Source: Clarkia xantiana subsp. parviflora (Eukaryota; Streptophyta; Magnoliopsida; Myrtales; Onagraceae). From it: a DNA stretch of 64,000 nt. Under the pieces are notes generated by a model. That model was not told the origin of the DNA. It did not search any database and saw only the letters and a program-made list of their open reading frames with translations. This document shows, one piece after another, positions 23,833 through 34,710 of this stretch; position 1 is the first letter of the stretch, and every line of letters starts with the position of its first letter. A program made the position numbers and the translations under genes. The stretch covers positions 2,338,763-2,402,762 of the forward strand of contig JAPTYO010000007.1 in NCBI GenBank assembly GCA_036873135.1, in the 5' to 3' direction.

Positions 23833-26213
23833 TAATCAACTCATATGAATAAAAAAGTTTACCATGAATATTTTTTATTTCTATTTCTAGGACTCGAACC
23901 GAAACGGCTAATTAATAAATAAAACGCTACATTATATTATATGGTTTCATTCTCCCCTTTTATTAGTAAGCAATATACCACGTGTCCTGTAAATAACCGA
24001 TTTATTAAGAGGAGTTCATAAGGATCTCTAAATTTTGGGCTATGCTACAACCTGTGAAATTTCCCTAGAAAGTGATATAGGGTCCGATCAAGAATCAATA
24101 CATTTGTTCATTTACTTTCTCTTTCTTACTTTCTATTGAAATTTCACAAGAAATTTCACATTTTAAAGATCTAGTCCTAAATTTTTCTAGTCGTTGACTT
24201 TGAGTTTTGTTGAATTCTTAGAAGTTATTTTTTGGAAACCTAATAGAAAAAATCTTTTCAAGTAGGGACAAAATAAATATCATCTTTTAGAAAGTACTAC
24301 ACACACCAACTCATTCACTATTATTCATAGTTCTAAAATTATATTGTTCAAGACTATCTATAATTCGTGATCATTATTTGATATCACTAGTGTTCGTGGT
24401 TTGTGTTGATAAGCTCGTGTTCGACGTGATTACGTGAATGCTATTGTACTGACACTTGATGTTGGAAACGTAATGTTCCAATAATATAGAGGGTTAGAAA
24501 ACATCAAAGTTTGAAATATATGATATTATATGTTATGTATAATGTTATATGATGCTATATGTTATGTATAATGTTTCTATCTCCACTTTCATAGGAAAAA
24601 AATATATGTAAATTGAAGTACTATAGAAAAATATGTCTTTTTTATTAATAATATTCAAGAGTATAATATTATGATAAATTAAAGAAAGAAAAGGTGTTTG
24701 CATCTACCATAGTTGATCCAAAATTCGGCCAAGGGTCACCATATTATATGCAAAATAATATTTTTAATGACGTGACACTCAACGAAAGTTATGTTGATTT
24801 CAATTAATTTTAAAGTTTAGAACTACTCATTCAATCACGTGACAATATTTCAGCAGTGTAGGTTCACAATTCATTTTAAAACTTAAATAGGCTTATTTAT
24901 TAACTTAATCAAAATTACAATTATTTAGAATTATAATATTTTTTTTAAGTAAATATAGTAATTTTTTTTTTGTAAATTTAAACTTGTGAATTTTGATTGG
25001 GTCATGCACTGCACATGCCATGTGTACTCTCCTTCGGAAGAGGTCGTCCCAATCCTAAGTGGGTCCAACATAAACAAACGGACGGCTCAGATCCCTCCGA
25101 GAGGCTCGCTCCATCTTAAACGTCGTCCCCGTTTTCTCCTCACAGTCATGCTCACCTGCTTCGTCACTCAAATTGCTTCTCTCTCTCTCTCTGGCAATGA
25201 ATGTCTGGTCTAGCGGCCATTTTCAACTAATGCAAGTAGATTCCGAACGTTAGCAATCAGGATTGAATGGCCGCAGCTGCAGCCGCATCGTGTCTGCTCC
25301 CTTTTGTTTCCTCAGAATCAGTAACAGCAGCAAAATTCTCCCGTTTTTATCATCTTCAACAGTAACACTCCGTTGTATCTTGAAGCTTGTTGGCGTTGCC
25401 ACCTGCCCCAGATATAACAACAAAGGTTTGTTCTTCACTCTTCCCCTTCACTTGATGATGAAATTGACTCTTCTTCTAGTAATGACGATTATGCATTCGT
25501 TCGGCCATGTGAAGGTATAAATATTTTTGTTTCTTCTGCTATTTGCACTGCTGTCTGTGTAGCAGAAGTAAGGCTCCTTTTGACTGTTTCGGGGACTTTT
25601 TGTAAAAGTTTATTTGGTGTTAAATTTCAGACCTTTGATGGATTTTTTTTTAATGTTTGGTCTTAATTACTGCGCTCTTATAATTACTTCAGCCCTTATA
25701 GTCATGGCCAACTTCACCTTACAATCTTAAAGGAAAAAAGTTGCAAGCTTTTAGCTGAAAATGCAAGTCTTGTTGGAGATTAATTTTCCCAGAAAATTAA
25801 ATGAAAGAATTTGGACAAACATTATCATGTCTTCTTATATTGCTGCAGATCAATGAAAGAATTGGTCAACTGATGGTAATTAGTGCTGTCCAAAAAACAA
25901 TCATTCTTCTTATGTTTTTATTCTCCTCATAAATTCATCCATTAATTAAAATTAATTTTTCTGTTAATTATAACGCATCCCCTCGTATATATAAACTGAT
26001 CATTCAACAGGTTCACGAGTCTAGCAATGGAGTCAGATTTTATTCTTTTATTATTATGTATGTATAGCAAATTAAGGAGCAGGGAAGGAGGAGGAGGACC
26101 ATAAATAAATAAATACACCAAATGTACCATTGCATTGAACCAAACCAACCACGTTTATTTTGTTTATTTAGGGTGTCTAGAAGATTTTCTTCGCAAGGTT
26201 AAGGATCTGTAAA
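23833..26213. other. Intergenic upstream of RopGEF
   Basis: AT-rich to about 25000. From 25010 to 25530 the composition changes (less AT, CT-rich with ctctctctctctct at 25176-25190), which could be a promoter, a 5' UTR exon of the RopGEF gene or a relic gene (see 25267-25510). A direct duplication of about 30 bp (atatgatattatatgttatg-type) lies at 24508-24572. Confidence 0.4.
25267..25510 (+). pseudogene. Possible relic of a transit-peptide-like first exon
   Basis: ATG at 25267 opens MAAAAAASCLLPFVSSESV..., 32 codons that look like a plastid or mitochondrial transit peptide, ending at TAA 25363-25365. Coding-like text resumes in another frame (SSSSNDDYAFVRPCEG near 25470-25516), followed by a possible donor. 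A short in-frame-looking piece (INERIGQLM) lies after a possible acceptor at about 25850. I do not recognise a family. It may equally be leader sequence of the downstream gene. Confidence 0.25.
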
Positions 26214-26350
26214 ATGTTGAGGATGAGGAGGCGGCTCGGGTGCTGCAGTCGGGACCGAGAGATTAGCATCGACTTGGATGAGCAAGAAAGTAAGCTTCTC
26301 CCAATCTATTACATAGTGTTACCTTTCTTATTAACTAAATCATGGCTTCC

Positions 26351-26389
<39 letters not shown>

Positions 26390-29300
26390 GTGCAGTTTAA
26401 TAATTAGGGAAGAAACGGTGTATTATATAGGTTGGTTTAGTTAATATGCCTATGCATTGCGTGATTGATGCGTGTGAGACACTGGAGTCTTTGTCTTTAT
26501 TATGGACCTAACACATGTTGCAGTTGAAATTGAAAATAGGAAGCACTGAGATCTTAGATTAGATTGTCATGTGAGTATATTTTATATTATAGGATACAGT
26601 CTGATGCATATGATTTGATGCTATTAGTCAAAAAGGGCGTCTTGCGTTCCCATTTGCTCATTATAAACATCTAAATATTCATACTTATGAACAAAACTTT
26701 CGAAATACGGGTCTTGAATTTTAATGAAAAACACACATATATAATCATTGAACTAATTTTGACTTGTAAATGGAAGCTCAAGAATTCCATGTAGTTATTG
26801 AAAGTCATGGCTTTTTTAAATTGTTCTGTATTATCTCCATTCCACCTTAATAATGGATGGTTAGTTATCAGCATCTTAATGGGACCCAATGCTCTGGAGA
26901 TGCAAACATGTACAGTGGGAAGCTTGTGTTGCGTTATGGAGCAATTGTCTGTCTATTCAGTTCTGAGAAGTGATTTATGGTGCTTTTATGACATAGGAGT
27001 AATTGTTTCGTGGTCCTTGTTTGCATGGTAGTTGTTTTGGTGTAGAACAGAAAGAATCCTACATACAACTAACTGTTTTTTTCTTTTGCCTCGTCTGTTC
27101 AACTAACAAATTAAGATTAGTTTTTTTTTTTCTTAAGTTATCAACAAATGTATATTAATCTCAAACCAACCTAAACACTTTTTTTTTTTTTTTCAAAAGA
27201 TGAAGAAAGTTGAGTTGAGGTTGCCACCTTCATTGGAGTGTGTTGCCTACTTTTGTGACAACTTAACTACCACTTTTAACATTTCAAATAAACAAATCCT
27301 TCTCCCTAGATTAACTATCATTATCATTATAAAATAGCTAAGTTCATTTCGAAATTGATGAAAAGGAATGCTTTGTGCTTGCTCCAATCAAGAGTTTGAC
27401 TTTTGGACCTGCAGCTTAAATTTGAATATTACCCTTTTTTTTGGAAATGTGGCCTAACCTTCAACTAGACTCCGGGACTTCTATACTGCTCTTATGTTAC
27501 TTCTCACTGAATGCTACTTGAGTCTTGGTTAGTGGTCCAAACATGTGGTTTGGCAATGATACTAGAAAGTTGAAGTGACTTGTCGGTCTTCTGTAACGCA
27601 CCTCATATGCTACGTGCACATGGTCCGATTCCACGATTTCAATTTTCTGGTATACTCTTTATCACTTCTTAGGAAAAGTTGCAGAATCTTAGGTTAATAT
27701 TCAAAAACAATGATATCCTGATTGGAGAAGGCCCCATTCCATGGCATGGAATAGTGAGTGCTCATAAAAATGTGCTTTTGATTATACTGAACGAAATTCA
27801 TGAGGGCCTTTAATGGTATAATAGTGGTGGGGACACATCTGTCATATCTCTCAAGCTCTTTTGTCTTCTCTGCATGTCTTCCAGCTTTTCTGGGCATCTC
27901 CTAGTTTTGCTGTTTGGGTATTGAAGCAGCTTCGTTTTAGCAAAACTAAATGTTAAGCTAGAATCTATAACAGCACTGAAAAATACTCACTTTGTCTTGT
28001 TATAATTATGCTGGACATATGATAGAATAAGAAAGAACATTTAAATGAGTATTAATTTATGATGCTGATTGAAAAATAGGGGTGATGACATATAATGGCC
28101 TTGAGAGCTGCATCCTTAACAGTCAATCCTATGAAAATGAGAGCCGGACGAGCAGAGACGAAGGATTCCACACAGAGTCCTTCAATGAGGAGGATGAATC
28201 AATCTCTACTACATCTTCGTATTCTTCGAGTAAAGATGGGTTCGGGTCTGTTTCTTCAAAGTGGGTGACGGTAAAGAAGAGAGACGATAAAGAACTTGAT
28301 GACTGGGAAACCGCGGGAAGTCCCCAGCATTTGTATGTCAAAGAGAAGAAGCCTCTTTATAATGTTGATGTTGAGACAATGAAAGAAAAGTTCTCAAATC
28401 TGTTGTTAGGAGAAGATCATTCTGGTGGCTGCAGAGGAATCAGCACTGCACTTGCCTTGTCCAATGCCATCACCTCTCTTGCAGGTTTTCTTCTGTTTAC
28501 TCCATCTGTATCATTAAATTTCATATATAGTTGAATCAAATTGTTAAACATATGTATTTGATCATTATCTGATAATAATAAACATAAATGGATTGAACTT
28601 AAAGCAATGACATTCGGAGAGCTGTGGAAGCTGGAGCCGCTGTCTGAAGAAAGGAAGAGCAGATGGAGGACAGAAATGGAGTGGTTGCTCTCTCCTACAA
28701 AATACATGGTTGAATTAGTCCCAGCCAAGCAAAGTGGTGCCAATGGCTGCACTATGGAGGTACTCCCAACCTAAAAAACAGTCCCAACTATATCTCATGT
28801 TCCTAATCGCTGTATCAGATTTAAAAATGTTAATATTCAGTGTACCAACTATCAGATTTGTTGATTTCCACTTTGATGGAACAAAAAATTGTTTTTTAAG
28901 CATCAAATAAGCCTAAACCATGAGCAATAAATCTGATATTTTGGAAAAAGTGGTAAACATGCTTTGTTGATTAAAACGTCAATTTGAATGTCAAATTCAG
29001 TAAAAAAAAAAAGTGTACAACAACAAATCTGATAGTTGGGACACCGGATATCAACATTTTAAATCTGGGACAGCGATTAGACATGGCCTACACAGTTGGG
29101 ACTGTTTTTAGGTTCTTTACCCTATATTCAAAGGGACCCTATCACCAGTATAAAACTAACTAAGACACTTCGTTTATTACAACGCAACAGATTATGACGC
29201 CGAAAGCTCGTGCAGACATCCACATGAACCTTCCAGCTCTTAAGAAATTGGACTCTATGCTTATTGTAGGCACTCTCTTCCTTTACCAACTATTCCCCCC

Positions 29301-30441
29301 AAAAAAATCAATTTTGTGTGTTCCAGACTAGTTAAGAAGTTCTTGATTTGGCAGGAAATGCTCGATGCAATGGTAAACAATGAGTTCTGGTATGGAGAAG
29401 GAGGTAGCAGAGCAGAGGGACGAAGCAAGCCCGAAAATCAAAGCAAGAGGTGGTGGCTTCCATCGCCACAAGTCCCCGGTTCGGGTCTCTCTGACAGCAG
29501 TCGGAAGAAGCTAATGTGTCATGGCAGGTTGGTCCTTCAAGTTCTCAAGGCAGCCAAATCAATCAATGAAAATGTGCTCCTGGAAATGTCCGTACCAACG
29601 ATAGTAAAAAATGCACTGCCAAAGGTAGTAATTTAACTAATTTAGTTTATGAAGATCAGATCCATATAGTTGCTCAAGTTGTAGTAGTCTGTCTAATGGC
29701 AGTCGGGAAGGGCAAACTTGAGCGACAAGCTATACAAGGCATTGACAGCAGAATCAAGCTCAGTTGAAGACATGTTCAATTCCTTGAAGCTAAAATCAGA
29801 ACACGGCGCTCTCGACTGCATCAATAAACTGGAAGCAGCTGTTCTTGCATGGAAGGAGAAAATCTCAGACCACACGACCGCCACCAGCAGTAGGTCACCA
29901 CTGTGGTCGCCATTCATGAAGGACACGATGATTGAGATCGACAAAACCGAGACTTTGCTAGAAAGAGCAGAGTCCTTCGTTCAGTATCTCAAGTACAAGT
30001 ACCCAAACCTTCCTCAAACATTCCTCGATGTCACAAAAGTCAAGTACGGAAAGGTGAGTTGTACACATTCATCTGTGTACTCAAATTACATTTGTAGTTG
30101 TAGTTTTCGTAGAAGATTGAGTTAGCTAATATAGTTTCTGGGTTATTTAGGATGTTGGTCATGCAATTCTGGAAGCGTATTCGAGGGTTGTAGCAAATTT
30201 GGCCTACAGGATTCTGTGTAGGATTCGGGATGTATTGGTAGAGGATGTCATCTGCAATCCTAACTCGCCTGCTGCACAATCGTGCTGCTATCCTCCTCTT
30301 CATCCTAGCAGCAGCAACAACAATTGCAGGGATTTTTTCGAGAGTCCGGCAAGCAGTATAAGGCATTCCCTGATTGACAAAATGAACAAAGTGGATGGGG
30401 GAGATAGCGAGTCTTGCACAACCAGTACGACATCTATCTGA
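26214..30441 (+). CDS. PRONE-domain RopGEF (ROPGEF14-like)
   Basis: Guanine-nucleotide exchange factor that switches on plant ROP/RAC GTPases at the plasma membrane in polar growth and receptor-kinase signalling. Seven coding exons: 26214-26289, 28080-28484, 28605-28759, 29191-29265, 29355-29624, 29703-30053, 30151-30441, encoding 540 residues. Exon 1 gives [20 protein letters not shown]; joining it across a 1.8-kb intron yields [18 protein letters not shown], the conserved N-terminus of this subgroup, which confirms the exon. The catalytic PRONE domain runs from about 121 to 490: [63 protein letters not shown] and [20 protein letters not shown]. The C-terminal tail is short and ends TSTTSI. 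ROPGEF14 affinity is by memory of that protein. Confidence 0.93.
26290..28079. other. Large first intron of RopGEF (1.8 kb)
   Basis: Donor GTAAGC at 26290, acceptor TAG at 28077-28079. It contains a (TA)n microsatellite at about 26357-26388 and T-rich tracts at 27121-27131 and 27179-27194. Open frames inside show no family signal. Confidence 0.7.
28759..29122. mobile_element. Fold-back MITE filling most of RopGEF intron 3
   Basis: The left arm (about 28760-28870, CCTAAAAAACAGTCCCAACT onward) and right arm (about 29020-29122) are inverted copies over roughly 100 bp at about 85% identity by eye. They share phrases such as CAGTCCCAACT, TAATCGCTGT and CCAACTATCAGATTTGTTG. The right terminus reads, inverted, GGGTAAAGAACC. 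The left terminus coincides with the splice donor of exon 3 (GAG|GTACTCCC). No 9-bp duplication could be read. Confidence 0.7.
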
Positions 30442-31515
30442 TTCGAAAACTACTTGTGAAGTGAAGATTAGGACGGTGGTTCGTGGTAACAACTGTGTAC
30501 CTGAGAAGTAAGATGACTGACTATTATTGTAAAGTTTGTTCAAATCTAATGGAGATGTATATCAATGTAACTTTGGTTTACAAGGTCGTTTCTATATATC
30601 GAGTATAAATAGCCTCCTTCGAAATGCATGCCGGTAGAAGTCTCATACCTTGCAATGCATGTCCTCGATGTTCACTGTCACATTTATCAAGGTTGGTTTT
30701 ATAAAGCTGTCACTACGTGCTTTTATTGGTCACGACTACATTAGTCACGGTTGAATTTTTTAAGCCACCATTTCAAGATAGCTTTGATACTAATTGATAC
30801 AAACCAAATGAAAGAGCTCTACTCAATAAACTAGTATATTACTAGTATATTATGTGAGAGGACTTATTTAATCTATATACATTACGGCTGTCCATACAAC
30901 TAATGTAGTACAAGTCTCATACCTTGCGGTGAGCATATAGATCATAAAAGAACCTCAGGTGGGTCAACTTGTTCGGGTAATCCAATCACGGTCAACCTTT
31001 GACATGTTGGAAATGGGTTTCTAAGACAGAAGGGATGCGATTTGAGCTAGCTATTTTTGTCTGAAAGTTCAACTTGTATTTTAGTACTTGGTTGGATCAA
31101 CCGGTAAAATGATTTGTGTTTAAATAAGCGATCCGTAATTAAATTCCGATATAAACACTACTTTGATGAGAGTTTTAACTTTAACGCTCCCGCTTAAAAT
31201 TGCGAAAGCAATATTGTATAGTATATATATAAGAAAAACTAGTATTTTAGTGCAAAATAAAGTTTAGCTAGCAATTTAGAAAACGAAGTTTAGCTGCATT
31301 TTGCTGATTAACCCTAAAACTTACTATGGGTTACGTTTTACTTTTAGCCAAGTAATGAAAGTTGGATCACTGGCCACTGGGTGCACCGTTCTTCCCCAAC
31401 TTTTGTCTGGTTGAAGATTGAAACCCAGACTTTGCTTCTGTTTCTGTTTATAGAACCCTAACCCTGATTTGAATTCAGTTTGGAGATTCCATCACCGCGG
31501 AGTACGAACCATTCC
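30442..31515. other. RopGEF 3' flank and ALKBH8 promoter region
   Basis: No gene. A short sequence at 31255-31315 (aagtttagctgcattttgctgattaacccta) looks like a lone fold-back element end. The segment 31380-31515 is the likely 5' leader, with an in-frame stop at 31465-31467. Confidence 0.45.
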
Positions 31516-33812
31516 ATGGGGCTACCCAGATTCGGTCGCCCCAAGGAAGGCGACATCAAGAGAAGCCCCAACCTGTTCGTCGCCAACTGTGGCCCCGGCG
31601 TAGGCATTCCCTATGATGCAATCAAGGCCGTTTTTGGCCAATTCGGGGAAGTGGAAGCCGTCTACGCCGCTGACGACAGCGGGGTTCGAGTCATAGTCTG
31701 CTTTGGCGAAGAGGGTTCAGCGCAAACTGCCTTGGAAGCACTCCACGGCCGGCCATGCCCCGAGCTCGGTGGCAGGTCCTTGCACATTCGTTATTCTGTT
31801 CTTCAACCAGCTTCCCAGGTTCGTGCCTTCACTGAGATAGGTAATAACATCTTCATATTTGATCGCAAAATGTATGAATTTGCTCTCTTTAAACCAATTC
31901 AATATTTTCAGACCCCTGTCAATGATTTGGTGCCCGTCTCATTAGATGCATTGGAACTGGATATTCCTGGTCTCTATCTAGTTCACGAGTTTGTTACTGC
32001 CAGTGAAGAAAAGGTTAGTTTTGTGGAATTTCATCTTTAATTAGTGTTATTGTCATCAATTTTCAGGGTTTATGCAACATATGGTTCAAGTCACTTTTCT
32101 TATTCTGCACTGGTGTGTGCATCATCATGATCACCAGTTTTTCTTTTTCGCTGGGTTCTCAGGAATTGATTGCAGCAGTTGATAGCCAACCTTGGCATAG
32201 TCTTGCTAAAAGGAGGGTTCAGCATTATGGATATGAATTTCGTTATGATGTAAGTCTTTGTTGCTGAGGCAGCTTCTACCTTTTGCCTTCTACTTGTTCC
32301 CCTAATCTTGCGCATTAGCTAGTAAAACAGAAGTTGAATGTTTCAGAATTAGATCTGTTTTTGGATCTTATTACTTCTCCTTGGAAGATCTTGTGGGTTG
32401 ATTTTAGTGACACCTCTTCTTTTTACTCAGATCAGAAATGTTAATACCAAAATGTCATTGGGTGAACTTCCATCATTTCTTTCTACCATACTTGCAAGGA
32501 TTAAGTGCTTCCCAAGCTTCGCGCATTCATCAAACTTAGAAGTGGATCAAGTGACGGTAATATTCTGTTTTCTTTTTCGAGGGCATTTGTGACTTGCTGG
32601 AGCAAAGTGACCGGATTTTCTTGTTAATTATGCTTTAGTTAAATGGATGACACTCCCAATTCCAGTTTTATGAAACAGCAAACCAATTGTTATGATGCAG
32701 GTGAATGAGTACCCAACTGGGGTTGGATTGTCACCACATATAGATACCCATTCAGCATTTGAGGCTTTTATTTTAAGCCTTTCTTTAGCAGGCCCTTGCA
32801 TCATGGAATTTAGGAAGTACTCAGATGGTGTCTGGTCTCAAAAGCATCCATCAAGTAATGAAGGGAAAGATAATTGCTCTGACAACTCTAATTATGTGAG
32901 GAAAGCAATTTATCTCCCTCCTCGGTCTATGCTATTATTATCTGGGGAGGCACGTTATGCATGGCATCATTACATTCCCCACCATAAGGTACACTATTAT
33001 TCATCCAAGAAGCTAAGCATCCTGAAGTGTAAATCACTAATTAGTAAATTTTCTTAAGAGTTAAGCTCAAGCTTGTCGATATATTTTCTAGGGTATGTAT
33101 AAGAATTGATAGATTATGGCTGTTGGTCAAACAATTTGTGGCAGACTAGAATAACTAGTTCTGACTGAAAAAATCCTTGAGTAGCCCTACGCGGCTATGC
33201 CTGATTTTATATTTGCTAGATTCTGCACATATGCTTATAAGTTGAAAGCCTTGGTTTACCTCTGAGGGAACTTTGCAGTCTAGTTAATAATAATGTAGTG
33301 TAATTTGTAGAGCAAACATATTTTGACTTTTCCTTGGTCAAACAAATACATATGATTTGAGAAAGAAGCATAATAAGGGCCAGCTGTGTTTGGTTGCTGT
33401 TATTGGAATTAATACGAGGTGGTGATTGCATTATAATTGCAGATTGACTTTGTGAATGACAAGGTGATCAAAAGAAGTGCCCGAAGGGTGTCTTTCACAT
33501 TTCGGAAGGTGGGTAGTCATTTGCTTTGGAAGAGTCCTTAAGATTCAGTTGTACATAAATGCAGTCAAATCACCACAAATTTAGCCATTATGCATGGAAC
33601 AAGTCATATCGAACTGCCTTTAATTAATGCCAGATTACGAAGTAGCACCTTATTTGTTGAAATTAAGGTGCTCATTTTTATGTACTGGCAGTGATGCAAC
33701 GTAGCGTATGGAGCTTATGCTTTTGCTTAAATCAAGTGTGTATCGCATTTTGCAGGTTAGGACAAGCCCTTGCCAATGTGAATATCCTCAATATTGTGAT
33801 TCTCAGAGATGA
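31516..33812 (+). CDS. ALKBH8: ALKBH8-type tRNA wobble-uridine hydroxylase (RRM + 2OG-Fe(II) oxygenase)
   Basis: Iron- and 2-oxoglutarate-dependent dioxygenase that, in the ALKBH8 family, hydroxylates the methoxycarbonylmethyl side chain of wobble uridine in certain tRNAs. Seven exons: 31516-31818, 31912-32013, 32163-32249, 32431-32556, 32701-32988, 33443-33508, 33756-33812; 342 residues, all junctions in phase 0. An RRM lies at about 18-100 (NLFVANCGPG..., AALEALHGRP-type end). The oxygenase follows with RRVQHYGYEFRYD, the HxD pair His219/Asp221 in GLSPHIDTHSAF, distal His296 in YAWHHYIPHH, and Arg317/Arg323 in RRVSFTFRKV. The C-terminus CQCEYPQYCDSQ is Cys-rich. As in plant homologues it lacks the fused methyltransferase of animal ALKBH8. 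ATG 31516 is chosen: no ATG lies between the upstream in-frame stop and it. Confidence 0.94.
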
Positions 33813-33916
33813 GATACTATACAAGCTGCAAACTCAAGTTTCTTTGCTGTTGGATCTATGTTGGAGGCCGATGAACGATGTGTAGTAGAAGTAGTAGTAG
33901 GAAGCATGTTAATTTA

Positions 33917-34433
33917 GGGTTAAGAACCTATAAACTTTCCAAGGTTTGACCTTTTGAGATTTTGGTGTCTGTAGTTTCATTTGTTGATATAAGGTGTCTG
34001 AAGTTTCAACTTTGTTGAAATTTTGTTTTCCATTCATTTTTCAGGTTAAATTTAACAGATTTGTGTGAAATGACACTTTTGCCCTTTTAATATATTCTTT
34101 TTATCTACTACTTTATTTGAGAAAATGTGAAATGATAAAATTACCCTTAAAATCAAACAAGGAGGATGAGACAATTTTTGTTTTTTTTGCTATGAGGGGT
34201 ATTTTTTACTTTTCATTCGAGCATGTGACCGCTGAACAATAACATTTTTGGGATAATTTTTTTGTTCAGGTCACATGGTCTTTACATGATCAATTTCTGT
34301 TTGACATAACAGCAAAAACAGATGGATACACCAAATTTCAACAAAACTGAAACTCAGACAGTTCATATCAACATTTGAAACTCCAGACACCAAAACTTTA
34401 GACAGTTTATAGTTTCTTAACCCATTAATTTAA
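33917..34433. mobile_element. Mutator-like fold-back MITE, copy A (517 bp)
   Basis: Ends GGGTTAAGAACCTATAAACT and AGTTTATAGTTTCTTAACCC are inverted. Flanks 33908-33916 (gttaattta) and 34434-34442 (attaattta) match at 8 of 9. Arms carry 'ggtgtctgaagtttcaac' and inner 'gttaaatttaacaga', 'gtgaaatgacacttttgccc'. The related copy B is at 51018-51697. It lies between the converging 3' ends of ALKBH8 and the pectin acetylesterase gene. Confidence 0.8.
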
Positions 34434-34710
34434 GTAAAGATCTATTTTTGGCTGCTGGAAATGATACGTATGTGACTGCAGATGTCAACTGAAATTGAAG
34501 TTTTACTAATAACAGTGTATTTAGTGAATCGATATTGATTCCTAAATTGAGGATACATAAACCAAATATGAATACAGATGTTTTTCACCTTATTTGCTTC
34601 AACAATATTGTAATGTCTCATCATGACTCGTGGAGTGACCCCTAAAAGGATTACTTTCTCTACATGATAATGATATGCAACTATAATGTAATTTTTAATT
34701 AAGACGGGAG

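Noticed and set aside
31480..31515. Longer ALKBH8 start with MEIPSPRST
   Set aside because: The codon at 31480 is TTG. The first ATG in frame after the upstream stop is 31516.
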